Source of the DNA: Actinomycetes bacterium
Lineage (GTDB): Bacteria > Actinomycetota > Actinomycetes > Actinomycetales > Microbacteriaceae
Direction of reading: 5' to 3'
Assembly: GCA_023431405.1 (NCBI GenBank)
Contig: JAEYVZ010000009.1
Coordinates: 24,119-88,118 of the forward strand
DNA: 64,000 nucleotides
In this document: one piece after another, positions 1 to 7,070 of the stretch
How the letters are laid out: each line of letters opens with the position of its first letter
Position numbering within the stretch: position 1 is the first letter of the stretch
Translations under genes and position numbers: made by a program
The notes under the pieces: generated by a model
The model's input: the letters and a program-made list of their open reading frames with translations, nothing else
Database searches by the model: none
What the model was told of the DNA's origin: nothing

Positions 1-100
1 TCCGCCGCGTCGCGCCGAACATGGATTCGTAGATGACGGCCACCTGTGCGCCGTTGTGCTGGGCGGCGCTTCGCTGTGCCTTCTCGTCTCGTGCCGACAT
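1..100 (-). CDS. Flavodoxin-domain protein, N-terminal 33 residues only
   Basis: The gene starts at the ATG whose complement is 98-100 and runs off the left window edge, so only 33 codons are visible. After a polar stretch the protein reads VAVIYESMFGATRR. That is the first beta strand and phosphate-binding loop of flavodoxin-like FMN proteins (hydrophobic strand, then S/T-x-x-G-x-T). A clear ribosome-binding site (GGGAGGGG) lies just upstream. It is divergent from the universal stress protein and shares with it an intergenic region carrying two DosR-like boxes, so it probably belongs to the same low-oxygen or stress set. The rest of the protein cannot be seen. Confidence 0.7.
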   Translation of the reverse strand, partial: MSARDEKAQRSAAQHNGAQVAVIYESMFGATRR

Positions 101-182
101 GATGCCCCTCCCGGATGCCGCCGGTTCCGTCGCCCTGCGCGGCGGATGCTCTCATCCGATCGTGAGAGCGCGGCCGCGCGGA

Positions 183-227
183 GGCCGAAGGTCCCGTGGG
201 GAGGGCGGCCCGAGGGACCTTCGGCCC
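183..227. promoter_or_regulatory. Pair of DosR/DevR-like boxes in inverted orientation
   Basis: GGCCGAAGGTCCC at 183-195 and its exact reverse complement GGGACCTTCGGCC at 214-226 form a 13-bp perfect inverted repeat. Each half is itself a near palindrome that fits the GGGAC-n-n-n-n-GGCCC style of DosR (DevR) boxes. The centres are 31 bp apart, about three helical turns, so both would lie on the same DNA face. The site sits between the divergent flavodoxin and Usp genes, and a DevR-like regulator is encoded at 1574-2209. Binding by that regulator is an inference. Confidence 0.6.
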
Positions 228-289
228 CAGGAGGGTCCGGTGGCACTGGTGTGCTTCGCATGAGGGCATCGAGCGGAACGGAGTGAGTC

Positions 290-1114
290 GTGGAGCGGAT
301 CGTGCTCGGCTACGACGGGACGCCCGCCGCCGTGGCCGCTCTGCGTTGGGTCGCCGACCGGGCCGCGCGCCAGGTGGCTGTCGTCCACGTCGTGACCGTG
401 CTGTCGAGGTTCGCGCGAGATCGCGCCGCCGCGCTCTCCCGTCTCGGCGACGCAGAGGCGTACCTCCGCGAGCGCGCACCCGGGGTCGGGGTGGAACTGC
501 ACCGACTGGAATCGCCGACGCAGGAGGCGCTCGCCGCGGCCGCAGGCACAGGGATGCTGGTGGTCGGCGCCTCGGCGGGGCGCCCCCTCGGCCCGGTCAT
601 GGCCGGCGCCCTCGCCCGCCGCCGCGGTGCCACGGAGCCGGGCCCGCTCATCCTCGTGCCGCCAGGGTGGGTTGACGCGGCGATGCCGGTCTCGGTCGGC
701 ATCGCCGCAGACGGGTCGTCTGAGGCGGCGCTCACCTTCGCTGCAGAGGAGGCAGACCGTGGGGGAGTCGCGGTGCGTCTGGTGCACGCGCGACCGGGAC
801 GGTCCGCCGGGAGATCCACCGAAGACGGTGACCGAGCGCTCGCTGAGGGGCGACGGATCCTGCAGGCGGCCGCCGGTCGGCTCCGTGAGCAGCGACTGGT
901 CGCCGACATCCGCCAGGAGCTGGTGCGGGAGACGCCGGTCTCCGCGGTGCTGAGATACGGTGCCCGGTCGTCGATGATCGTCGTCGGCTCGCATCTGCGC
1001 GGAATCGTCGGCGGCGTCTTCCTGGGCTCGGTATCGCAGGAGCTGGCACGGCGCACGCCGTGTCCGCTCGCCGTCGTCGCACCGCATCGCGAACGAAAGG
1101 AAGATCACTCGTGA
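290..1114 (+). CDS. Tandem universal stress protein
   Basis: The 274-residue product carries two UspA-type domains, roughly residues 1-125 and 127-270. Both open with a strand followed by an Asp-Gly or Asp-Gly-Ser turn (LGYDGTP, GIAADGSSEA). Domain 2 has the ATP-binding signature G-S-H-x2-R-G then LGSVSQEL near the end. The matching loop in domain 1 (VVGASAGRPLGP) is degenerate, so probably only one domain binds nucleotide. The GTG start at 290 has a GGAG box upstream. The last bases overlap the next start (GTGA), so it is translationally coupled to the membrane protein downstream. Tandem Usp proteins are typical DosR-regulon members in actinobacteria, and the boxes at 183-227 fit this. Confidence 0.9.
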   Translation: MERIVLGYDGTPAAVAALRWVADRAARQVAVVHVVTVLSRFARDRAAALSRLGDAEAYLRERAPGVGVELHRLESPTQEALAAAAGTGMLVVGASAGRPLGPVMAGALARRRGATEPGPLILVPPGWVDAAMPVSVGIAADGSSEAALTFAAEEADRGGVAVRLVHARPGRSAGRSTEDGDRALAEGRRILQAAAGRLREQRLVADIRQELVRETPVSAVLRYGARSSMIVVGSHLRGIVGGVFLGSVSQELARRTPCPLAVVAPHRERKEDHS

Positions 1115-1572
1115 ACACCATCGTGCGCCCAGCGCTCATCGTCATGCACACCTTCGTCGCCGTCACAGCGATGGGAGGTGGCGTGGCGCTCGTGGCGGGA
1201 AGCGTGCTGCCCTCGTGGCGCTCGGTCGTGCTTCCCCCTGTGGCGTACCTCGAAGGTTCGCCGTTCGACTCGTACATCGTGCCCGGCCTGATCCTCCTGA
1301 TCGCGGTGGCCGGCACCCAGACGGTGGCTCTCGTCGTCACCACGCGTCGGCGCGCATCGGCTCCCGTGTTCTCTGCTGCGGCCGGCTATGTCTGCCTGGG
1401 CTGGATCTTCGTGCAGATGATCTTCATCCCGTTCAGCTTCCTGCAGGCGGCGTACTTCGCTGCGGGGTGCGTGGAGCTCGGGCTCGTGATGGTGCAGCTG
1501 GGCATCTTCGATCGCAGGGGTGCGGACGCGCCCGCCACCGCCGCTGTCTCCGAGGAGCGGCAGCGGGCGTGA
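1111..1572 (+). CDS. Small four-helix membrane protein of unknown function
   Basis: A 153-residue protein with four predicted membrane segments, at about residues 8-30, 50-74, 85-107 and 110-130, and a polar C-terminus. The GTG start overlaps the stop of the Usp gene by four bases, so the two genes form one operon. I recognise no catalytic motif or cofactor site and do not assign a function. By context it is probably expressed with the stress protein. Its stop lies one base from the stop of the convergent response regulator. Confidence 0.75.
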   Translation: MNTIVRPALIVMHTFVAVTAMGGGVALVAGSVLPSWRSVVLPPVAYLEGSPFDSYIVPGLILLIAVAGTQTVALVVTTRRRASAPVFSAAAGYVCLGWIFVQMIFIPFSFLQAAYFAAGCVELGLVMVQLGIFDRRGADAPATAAVSEERQRA

Positions 1573-1573
1573 C

Positions 1574-2209
1574 CTAGGAGGTCGGATGTTCGAGTTGGAA
1601 GACGGCCGCCTGCGTGCGACGCTCCAGGCCGAGCTTGCGCAACAGCGAGGAGACGTAGTTCTTGACCGTCTTCTCGGCGAGCCCGAGCTCCTCACCGATC
1701 TGCCGATTCGTCAGTCCGTCGGCGATGAGCCGAAGGATCTGGCGTTCGCGCAGCCCCAGTGACCCCATACGCGGATCGTCGAGGTCGGCCCGTTGCCGCA
1801 ACCCGGCGCTGGCGCGCGCCGCGACGGTCGCGTTGAGCACGGAGTGTCCCGACGCCACGGCGCGAACGGCATCCACCAGGCGTGCGCCGTTGATGTCCTT
1901 CAACACGTAGCCGGAAGCGCCCGCCAGCACCGCAGCGCTCGCCGCATCGTCGTCGTCGTACGCGGTCAGCATGAGACAGGCCACCGATGGCCACCGCGAG
2001 CGCACCTCACGACACAGGTCGATGCCGCTGCGGTCGGGAAGCCGCACATCGAGCACGGCGACGTCAGGAAGCGTGGCCTCCAGGCGTGGCGCCGCCTGTC
2101 GCGCGCTGCCCGCTTCGCCGACCACCTCCATATCGTGCTGCGCAGCCAGAAGGCCGATGAGCCCGCGCCGCACGATCTCGTGATCGTCGACCACGAAGAC
2201 TCTGATCAT
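1574..2209 (-). CDS. devR: DevR/DosR-like NarL-family response regulator
   Basis: An N-terminal receiver domain (about 1-120) contains the acidic pair VDDHE, the phosphoacceptor Asp in VLDVRLPD, the switch Thr in LMLTAYDD and the Lys of YVLKD. A C-terminal LuxR-type helix-turn-helix (about 145-205) contains LTNRQIGEELGLAEKTVKNY followed by LLRKLGLERRTQAAVF. That recognition helix and tail closely match mycobacterial DosR. I chose the ATG at 2209 because GGAG precedes it by six bases. An ATG at 2221 would add four residues. The gene follows the hydrolase closely, so they are probably co-transcribed. No partner histidine kinase is in the window. It is the obvious candidate to bind the boxes at 183-227. 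Confidence 0.88.
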   Translation of the reverse strand: MIRVFVVDDHEIVRRGLIGLLAAQHDMEVVGEAGSARQAAPRLEATLPDVAVLDVRLPDRSGIDLCREVRSRWPSVACLMLTAYDDDDAASAAVLAGASGYVLKDINGARLVDAVRAVASGHSVLNATVAARASAGLRQRADLDDPRMGSLGLRERQILRLIADGLTNRQIGEELGLAEKTVKNYVSSLLRKLGLERRTQAAVFQLEHPTS

Positions 2210-2223
2210 GCGCGACTCCATGC

Positions 2224-3066
2224 TCAGCTCGCCAGGAACGCCTTCAACGCCTCATTGACCTCCTCGGCGTGCGTCCACAGCAGACCGTGGGGAGCGTCGG
2301 CGATCTCGACGTACTGCGCGTCGGGCACCGCTTCACGGAACCGGCGCGCGGTGACGTCGATCGGGAGGATGTTGTCTTTCGTCCCGTGCAGGATGAGCGT
2401 CGGCTTCCCGGAAGCGCGGACGGCTTCCACGTCGCTGCGGAAGTCTTCGATCCACGAGGGAACCACGGCGTAGGCGGCGACGGGTGCGCTGGAGATCGCG
2501 ACGTTCCAGCTCGCCGTGACCGCTTCCTCGCTGATGCGCGAACCGAGGTTCTCGTCGAGGTTGTAGAAGTCCTTGTAGAACTGCGTGAACCACGCGAACC
2601 GGTCGTGCCTGGCGGAGGTGGCGATGCCGTCGAACACGTCGCGCGGCACACCCTCGGGGTTGTCGTCGCGCTGGACCAGGAACGGTTCGAGCGAGGCGAG
2701 GAAGGCGAGCTTCGCAACACGATCGTGCCCATACCGCGCGACGTATCGGGCGAGCTCGCCCGTCCCCATCGAGAATCCCACGAGCACGACATCGCGGAGA
2801 TCGAGTGTCTCCAGCACGGTGTTGAGGTCGGCGGCGAACGTGTCGTAGTCATAGCCGGTGTTCACCTTCGACGACTGACCGAAGCCGCGTCGGTCGTACG
2901 TGATCACGCGGTAGCCCTGCGCGAGGAGCTCGCGAGTCTGCCGTTCCCAGCTGTGGCCGTTCAGCGGGTAGCCGTGGATCAGCAGCACCGGCTGCCCCGA
3001 CCCCTGGTCTTCGTAGTAGAGCTCGATCGGCGCGCTGTTCTCGGTGCCGACAGTGATGTAACCCAT
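2224..3066 (-). CDS. Alpha/beta hydrolase, non-haem chloroperoxidase/esterase type
   Basis: A 280-residue protein with the full alpha/beta hydrolase signature. It has the oxyanion region IHGYPLNGHSWE, the DRRGFGQS turn, a nucleophile elbow GFSMGTGE (Ser near residue 100), an acid in LILHGTKDNILP and a catalytic His in DAPHGLLWTH near the C-terminus. The closest family is the cofactor-free haloperoxidase/aryl esterase group; the natural substrate cannot be read. The ATG at 3066 has AGAGGA upstream. A longer in-frame extension was rejected because it lacks a ribosome-binding site and family-like sequence. The response regulator follows after a few bases, so this may be a stress-operon member. 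Confidence 0.9.
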   Translation of the reverse strand: MGYITVGTENSAPIELYYEDQGSGQPVLLIHGYPLNGHSWERQTRELLAQGYRVITYDRRGFGQSSKVNTGYDYDTFAADLNTVLETLDLRDVVLVGFSMGTGELARYVARYGHDRVAKLAFLASLEPFLVQRDDNPEGVPRDVFDGIATSARHDRFAWFTQFYKDFYNLDENLGSRISEEAVTASWNVAISSAPVAAYAVVPSWIEDFRSDVEAVRASGKPTLILHGTKDNILPIDVTARRFREAVPDAQYVEIADAPHGLLWTHAEEVNEALKAFLAS

Positions 3067-3257
3067 GACGTCGTCCTCTCGTGGTCTGATCCGGATGCCC
3101 GGCAGGTGATGCCAGTGAACACCGCTGGTGCGGAGCGCTGTCAAGCGTCTCCCATCGGATTCGCACGCGACAGGCGAGGTCAGGGGTTCCACAGGGGGAC
3201 GTGACAAGGTAGGAGGGTGCTCCGCCTCGGTGATGGCATGACGACCCGAGGAGTTCC

Positions 3258-3692
3258 ATGAACGCACGGTGGGAGCATCTCCTGCACATCCTGATCGGCC
3301 GCATCCATCGGCACGACGACCTGCCCGACCTGCGGTCGCTGCCGAGCAGCCCCGTGGCCCTCGAGCGCACCCATTATCTGGTGAACGACCCGGAGCGTCG
3401 TGGCCGGGAGCCGCGCCGATACGTCCTCCGCACCGATCGGCGTTCGCGTCGAGGCGATGTGGGAGTCGCCGTGTCGTCGAACGGTCGTGGCGTCGGGCAC
3501 CTGCCGCGCGGACATGCTCGGGTCGTCGCCCCCCTGCTCGACCGCCTCGGCGGTGCGGCGGTGGTCAACGGTGCGGGCATGCGCGAAGGCAGCATCCGCC
3601 TGTGGATCGACCTTCCTGCGAGCGAGGCGCTCAGCGCGCTCGCCGCCGGCACCTCAGGCGACGTGCCGACGGCGTCCGACGTCGCCGCCTGA
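3258..3692 (+). CDS. HIRAN-like domain protein
   Basis: A 144-residue cytoplasmic protein. The middle (about residues 50-110) reads as a HIRAN-type fold: an Arg/Asp-rich turn, a strand GVAVSSNGRGVGHLPR, then ARVVAPLLDRLGG. This resembles the pattern N-x-x-D-x-x-A-V-A-V followed by G-Y-L-P-R and a helix ending in PLL. The usual Asn-Pro-x-Asp-x-Asn part is not conserved (here SRRGDVG), so the assignment is tentative. HIRAN modules occur in DNA-repair proteins and alone in actinobacteria. The start is supported by CGAGGAG seven bases upstream. It is divergent from the hydrolase and shows no operon partner. Confidence 0.65.
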   Translation: MNARWEHLLHILIGRIHRHDDLPDLRSLPSSPVALERTHYLVNDPERRGREPRRYVLRTDRRSRRGDVGVAVSSNGRGVGHLPRGHARVVAPLLDRLGGAAVVNGAGMREGSIRLWIDLPASEALSALAAGTSGDVPTASDVAA

Positions 3693-3732
3693 CGCGCGGT
3701 CCGCAGCCTGACGAGAAGTTTTTTCCGCGACC

Positions 3733-3761
3733 TGCATCCAGCGGGTGCGTCCGACCGGAAT
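3733..3761 (+). promoter_or_regulatory. ECF-type (SigK-like) promoter of the fasciclin gene
   Basis: GCATCC at 3734-3739 and CGGAAT at 3756-3761 are separated by 16 bases, about 60 bases before the ATG. They resemble the CCATCC-N16/17-CCGAAT promoters that mycobacterial SigK uses to drive the fasciclin-domain antigens MPT70 and MPT83. No sigma or anti-sigma gene is adjacent here. Confidence 0.45.
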
Positions 3762-3820
3762 ACCTGTTAGGCGCCGGCGGCAGTCGTCGACGTGACTCTT
3801 CACATCGAAGGAGCTGGAAG

Positions 3821-4414
3821 ATGAACAGGAAACTCGCACTCGCCGTGGCGACCGTCGTGGTCGGGGCCCTCACCCTGACCGCGTCACCGGCCTCGGCTCA
3901 CGGCGGTTCGAAGCCGTCGGGCACCATCGTCGACGTCGCCGTCGCCGCGTCCGGAGGCGGTACGCCCGACTCCAACCCGTACGACTACGACCTGCTCGTG
4001 CAGGCGGTCCTCGCGACGGGTCTCGACGGGGCGCTGTCGGACACCAGCACGAAGTACACGGTGTTCGCGCCCAACGACCGCGCGTTCATCCGGCTGGTGA
4101 CCGACCTCACCGGCAAGAAGCCGGCGTCTGAGGCCGAGGCGCTCACGACGATCACGACGGCCTTCACCGCCGACGAGATCTCGAACATCCTGCTGTACCA
4201 CGTGGTCGCGGGAAAGAAGCTCGGACCCCTCAAGGTGCTGTTCGCGAAGTCGCTGACGATGGCCAATGGCGGAGTGGTCAAGCCCCGCGGAATCACGCTT
4301 CGTGATGAGACCCCGGCGCTGAAGGACCCGAAGCTCGTGCTCTGGGCGATCAACATCGGCGCGTCGAACGGTGTCATCCACACGATCGACCGCGTGCTGG
4401 TGCCGGGATCCTGA
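3821..4414 (+). CDS. Secreted fasciclin (FAS1) domain protein
   Basis: A 197-residue protein with a classic signal peptide (residues 1-26, MNRKLALAVATVVVGAL... ending ASPASA-HGG). One FAS1 domain spans about residues 40-195. Its two conserved blocks are visible: KYTVFAPNDRAF, then LLYHVVAGKK, with a final NGVIHTIDRVLVP. FAS1 domains act outside the cell in adhesion. The start at 3821 has GAAGGAG upstream, and longer in-frame openings lack one. The gene is monocistronic: an ECF-like promoter lies upstream and a strong inverted repeat follows. SigK-controlled MPT70/MPT83 homologues are the closest known functional parallel; adhesion is an inference. Confidence 0.93.
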   Translation: MNRKLALAVATVVVGALTLTASPASAHGGSKPSGTIVDVAVAASGGGTPDSNPYDYDLLVQAVLATGLDGALSDTSTKYTVFAPNDRAFIRLVTDLTGKKPASEAEALTTITTAFTADEISNILLYHVVAGKKLGPLKVLFAKSLTMANGGVVKPRGITLRDETPALKDPKLVLWAINIGASNGVIHTIDRVLVPGS

Positions 4415-4439
4415 CACACCGCAGCGAGTCCTGACGCGC

Positions 4440-4477
4440 GCGAAACCGGGGCCGACCCCAGCCGGTCCCGGTTTCGC
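4440..4477. terminator. Bidirectional terminator hairpin
   Basis: GCGAAACCGGG at 4440-4450 pairs perfectly with CCCGGTTTCGC at 4467-4477 around a 16-base loop. It lies between the convergent fasciclin and VOC genes. There is no long T run, as is common in high-GC actinobacteria. Confidence 0.75.
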
Positions 4478-4499
4478 CCGTGCTCAGGTTTCGCCGCGA

Positions 4500-4976
4500 T
4501 CAGGGGCGGCCGGCGTCGTCGGATGCGGCGACGTCGACGACCCACGTCACTCCGAAGCGGTCGGTCAGCATCCCGAAGCCAGGCGACCATGCGGATGCCG
4601 CGAGCGGCTCGATGACGAGCGCGCCGTCCTTCAGGTGAGTCCACGCGCGGTCCGCCTCGGCGAACGACGACGTGCGCACCGACAGGAAGAACGGGCTGTC
4701 GGTGAGGGTCAGTCCCTGCTCGCGGCGCGTCGTATGCCGGGGCGTCCGCTCAGCTTCTGCTGCGGATCCCGGCACGTCGTACGCCATGACCCGGAAGCCG
4801 GTGGGCGACGCGAGCTGACCGAAGAGGAGCCCCTCGGATCCGGGGGCGTCGGCGGGCATGCCCGCCTCGGCGTAGGTCACGGCGGTGAGATCGCCCCCGA
4901 ACACGGAGCGGTAGAACGCGAGAGCCTCGCGGGCGGTTCCCGGCAGGTTCAGGTGCGTGGTGGTGGTGAGGGTCAT
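4500..4976 (-). CDS. VOC-superfamily (PhnB-like) protein
   Basis: A 158-residue protein of the PhnB/glyoxalase-like group. It opens with a strand and REALAFYRSVFGGDL, followed by LLFGQLASPTGFRVMAYD, and ends with a repeat of the beta-alpha-beta module whose last strand is FGVTWVVDVA. This layout matches two paired VOC modules in one chain. Members of this subgroup are mostly uncharacterised, and no metal ligands can be assigned safely. The ATG at 4976 has GGAAGGA upstream. It is divergent from a WYL-domain regulator and shares a palindromic operator with it, so it is probably that regulator's target. Confidence 0.88.
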   Translation of the reverse strand: MTLTTTTHLNLPGTAREALAFYRSVFGGDLTAVTYAEAGMPADAPGSEGLLFGQLASPTGFRVMAYDVPGSAAEAERTPRHTTRREQGLTLTDSPFFLSVRTSSFAEADRAWTHLKDGALVIEPLAASAWSPGFGMLTDRFGVTWVVDVAASDDAGRP

Positions 4977-5033
4977 GAGGAATCCTTCCGTCGGTGAATC
5001 GGCAGCTGCCGACGTCGTGAGTCTCACCGCCCA

Positions 5034-5054
5034 AGCGGACAGATCATGTCCGCT
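5034..5054. promoter_or_regulatory. Palindromic operator between VOC and WYL-regulator genes
   Basis: AGCGGACA (5034-5041) and TGTCCGCT (5047-5054) are perfect 8-bp inverted arms around five bases. The centre lies 31 bases upstream of the WYL-regulator ATG, overlapping its expected -35, and 68 bases upstream of the VOC start. Control of both genes by the adjacent regulator is inferred from position. Confidence 0.65.
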
Positions 5055-5074
5055 GTCGGGGTCAGAATGAGCGG

Positions 5075-6142
5075 ATGGCCGACCCTTCGTCTCGGATGCT
5101 GACGCTCCTCTCCCTTCTCCAGGTGCGGCGTGACTGGCCGGGCCCCACCCTGGCCGCCCGGCTGCAGGTCACGCCCCGCACCGTCCGCCGCGACATCGAA
5201 CGTCTCCGGGCGATGGGTTACCGCATCCGCTCGGCGAAAGGAATCGATGGCGGCTACCGGCTCGAACCAGGGGAGGAGCTGCCTCCCCTGCTCTTCGACG
5301 ATGAACAGGCCGTGGCGATCGCGGTGGCTCTGCAGAACGCGGCGACCAGCGGGGTGCGGATCGCCGATGCGGCCGAGCGCGCCCTGGCGACGATCCGGCA
5401 GGTCATGCCCTCCCGGCTGCGCCACCGCCTCGACGGCATCCGCTTCGCCCCGGGCGGCGGGGAGGCGGCGACGACATCTGTCGACCCGGCGCTGATCGAG
5501 GTCGTGAGCGCCGCCGTCAACGGACAGCTGACGCTCCGTTTCGACTACCGCGGGGTGGTGGGCGGCGTGGGCGACGTGCCACCGCGACGCGTCGAACCGC
5601 ACGGTCTGGTCGCTCGCCGAGGTCGCTGGTATCTCGTCGCCTGGTGTCTCGACCGTGCCGCGTGGCGCGTGTTCCGGCTGGACCGCATGTCGCCGCGGAC
5701 GCCGCTCGGTCCGGCGTTTGTGCCGCGCGCTCTGCCGACGATCGATGCCGCGACCTTCGTCGAGGCTCGCACCAAGGGATCGGATGGCCCTGACGCGTGG
5801 CCCTGTGCAGGAACCTTCGAGGTGGCACTGCCGGCGCATGCTGTCGCGCCGTGGGTCGAAGACGGAGGGATAGAGCCTTCCGGGCCGCACTCGTGCACGG
5901 TCACGATGGGGTCGTGGTCGTGGACCGGTCTGGTCGCCGCCGCGCTGCGGTTCGATGCCCCCGTGCGCATGATCTCTCCCGCGGCTCTCGTCGCGGAGGC
6001 GGCGCGCCTCTCCGTGCGGCTGGCGGATGCCTCTCAGGACGCGGCGAGCTCCGGTGGCCAGACGACGGCGAACTCCTCGAAGACGATGGGGTCCTCCTCC
6101 GACCATGTCGCCCCTCGCGCGGCGGCGGTGCGCTGCCAGTAG
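5075..6142 (+). CDS. HTH/WYL-domain transcriptional regulator (YafY/PafC type)
   Basis: A 355-residue protein. The N-terminal winged HTH (residues 5-60) contains WPGPTLAARLQVTPRTVRRD. A WYL domain (about 140-320) contains RRGRWYLVAWCLDRAAWRVF. WYL domains sense ligands or nucleic acids. The ATG at 5075 is preceded at six bases by CAGAAT, suggesting a leaderless or nearly leaderless mRNA. The reading frame runs 109 bases into the tail of the convergent ASCH gene. The last ~35 residues look like read-through rather than conserved protein, and WYL homologues usually end near ARLSVRLA. It probably represses the divergent VOC gene. Confidence 0.88.
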   Translation: MADPSSRMLTLLSLLQVRRDWPGPTLAARLQVTPRTVRRDIERLRAMGYRIRSAKGIDGGYRLEPGEELPPLLFDDEQAVAIAVALQNAATSGVRIADAAERALATIRQVMPSRLRHRLDGIRFAPGGGEAATTSVDPALIEVVSAAVNGQLTLRFDYRGVVGGVGDVPPRRVEPHGLVARRGRWYLVAWCLDRAAWRVFRLDRMSPRTPLGPAFVPRALPTIDAATFVEARTKGSDGPDAWPCAGTFEVALPAHAVAPWVEDGGIEPSGPHSCTVTMGSWSWTGLVAAALRFDAPVRMISPAALVAEAARLSVRLADASQDAASSGGQTTANSSKTMGSSSDHVAPRAAAVRCQ

Positions 6143-6549
6143 CGGCGGTGCTCCCGACGCCAGCTCTCCAGCGTGCCGTCGTCTTCGCCCTCAGCGGCCG
6201 CGAAGGCGTCGTCGGCGCTCGTGAACGGGCCGATTCGCACCGCTGTCGTGCGGATGACGATGCGCGGCGTCCCGGTGCTGTCACACGCGATCCAGTGCGA
6301 CCCCTCCTGCGGAATCTCTTCGGTACGGTCGTCGAACGCGGCGAGCACGTCGGCCGTCGCCCGTTTGCGGCCCGACATGACGAGATCGAGGAGCTCATCG
6401 CACAGGCGTGCGCTGTCGCCGAAATGGTCGACGGTGTACGCCGGGTCGGTCAGGGGAACGTCGGGGTGTGCCGCGCGGTAGTCGTTCCACATGGCGTCTG
6501 CAGCACGGACGTCGGGCGTGGCGACGGGGCGGGGGTGGTCGTCGGTCAT
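6034..6549 (-). CDS. ASCH-domain protein
   Basis: A 171-residue protein with an ASCH fold. Features include CDELLDLVMSGRKRATADVL at the start of the domain (Gly-x-Lys-x-Ala signature), GSHWIACDSTGTPRIVIRTT in the barrel, and WRREHRRYW near the end. ASCH domains resemble the PUA RNA-binding fold, and some cleave modified nucleosides; the substrate here is unknown. The ATG overlaps the TetR stop (ATGA), making it the third gene of the SRPBCC-TetR-ASCH operon. Its 3' end overlaps the tail of the convergent WYL regulator by 109 bases. Confidence 0.85.
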   Translation of the reverse strand: MTDDHPRPVATPDVRAADAMWNDYRAAHPDVPLTDPAYTVDHFGDSARLCDELLDLVMSGRKRATADVLAAFDDRTEEIPQEGSHWIACDSTGTPRIVIRTTAVRIGPFTSADDAFAAAEGEDDGTLESWRREHRRYWQRTAAARGATWSEEDPIVFEEFAVVWPPELAAS

Positions 6550-7070
6550 GTGTGCGCTGCTCCGTCGTGGCTCGGGGTCGGCTCGAAAAGGGCGACCGCG
6601 GCGTTCCACGCGGCGTCGAGGTCGGCGTCGGGGGGAAAGCGCTGCGAGAGCTCCAAGTCGATCATCCCGTGCGCGAGCGCCCAGAGGGCGCGGGCGCGAT
6701 CGATGTCGCCTCCGACGGCGTCGACGACGGGTCGCGCGGCCGCATCCTCCACGCCCGCTCCGATCCTGTCGCGCTGCAGGGGGATCTGCGTGGCCACCCG
6801 GTACATCTGCGGCGAGGCACGCGCCCACGCGCGGTAGGCCCGTGCGAGGGGCCGGATGCCGGTACCGGCCGCGTCGAGCGCCTCGCGCATGCTGACCAGT
6901 GCCCGCTCCTGCAGCGCACCGAGCACCTCGTCCTTTCCGCGCACGTGCTTGTACAGCGAGGGTGCCTGGATGTCGAGCGTCTCTGCGAGACGGCGCATGG
7001 ACAGGGCATCGATGCCCTCTTGTTCCACGAGGCGCTGGGCGGCGTCGACGATGTCGTCGCGGCGGCTCAC
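6546..7070 (-). CDS. TetR-family repressor
   Basis: A 174-residue regulator. The N-terminal helix-turn-helix (residues 1-50) reads IVDAAQRLVEQEGIDALSMR followed by LAETLDIQAPSLYKHVRGK. The C-terminal half is a WHG/TetR_C-like ligand domain (RAYRAWARASPQMYRVATQI). The GTG start at 7070 overlaps the stop of the SRPBCC gene by four bases. The twin palindromes at 7553-7569 and 7577-7593 lie just upstream of the operon and are its probable operators, giving autoregulation plus control of the divergent NAD(P)-binding gene. The inducer is unknown. Confidence 0.92.
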   Translation of the reverse strand: MSRRDDIVDAAQRLVEQEGIDALSMRRLAETLDIQAPSLYKHVRGKDEVLGALQERALVSMREALDAAGTGIRPLARAYRAWARASPQMYRVATQIPLQRDRIGAGVEDAAARPVVDAVGGDIDRARALWALAHGMIDLELSQRFPPDADLDAAWNAAVALFEPTPSHDGAAHT

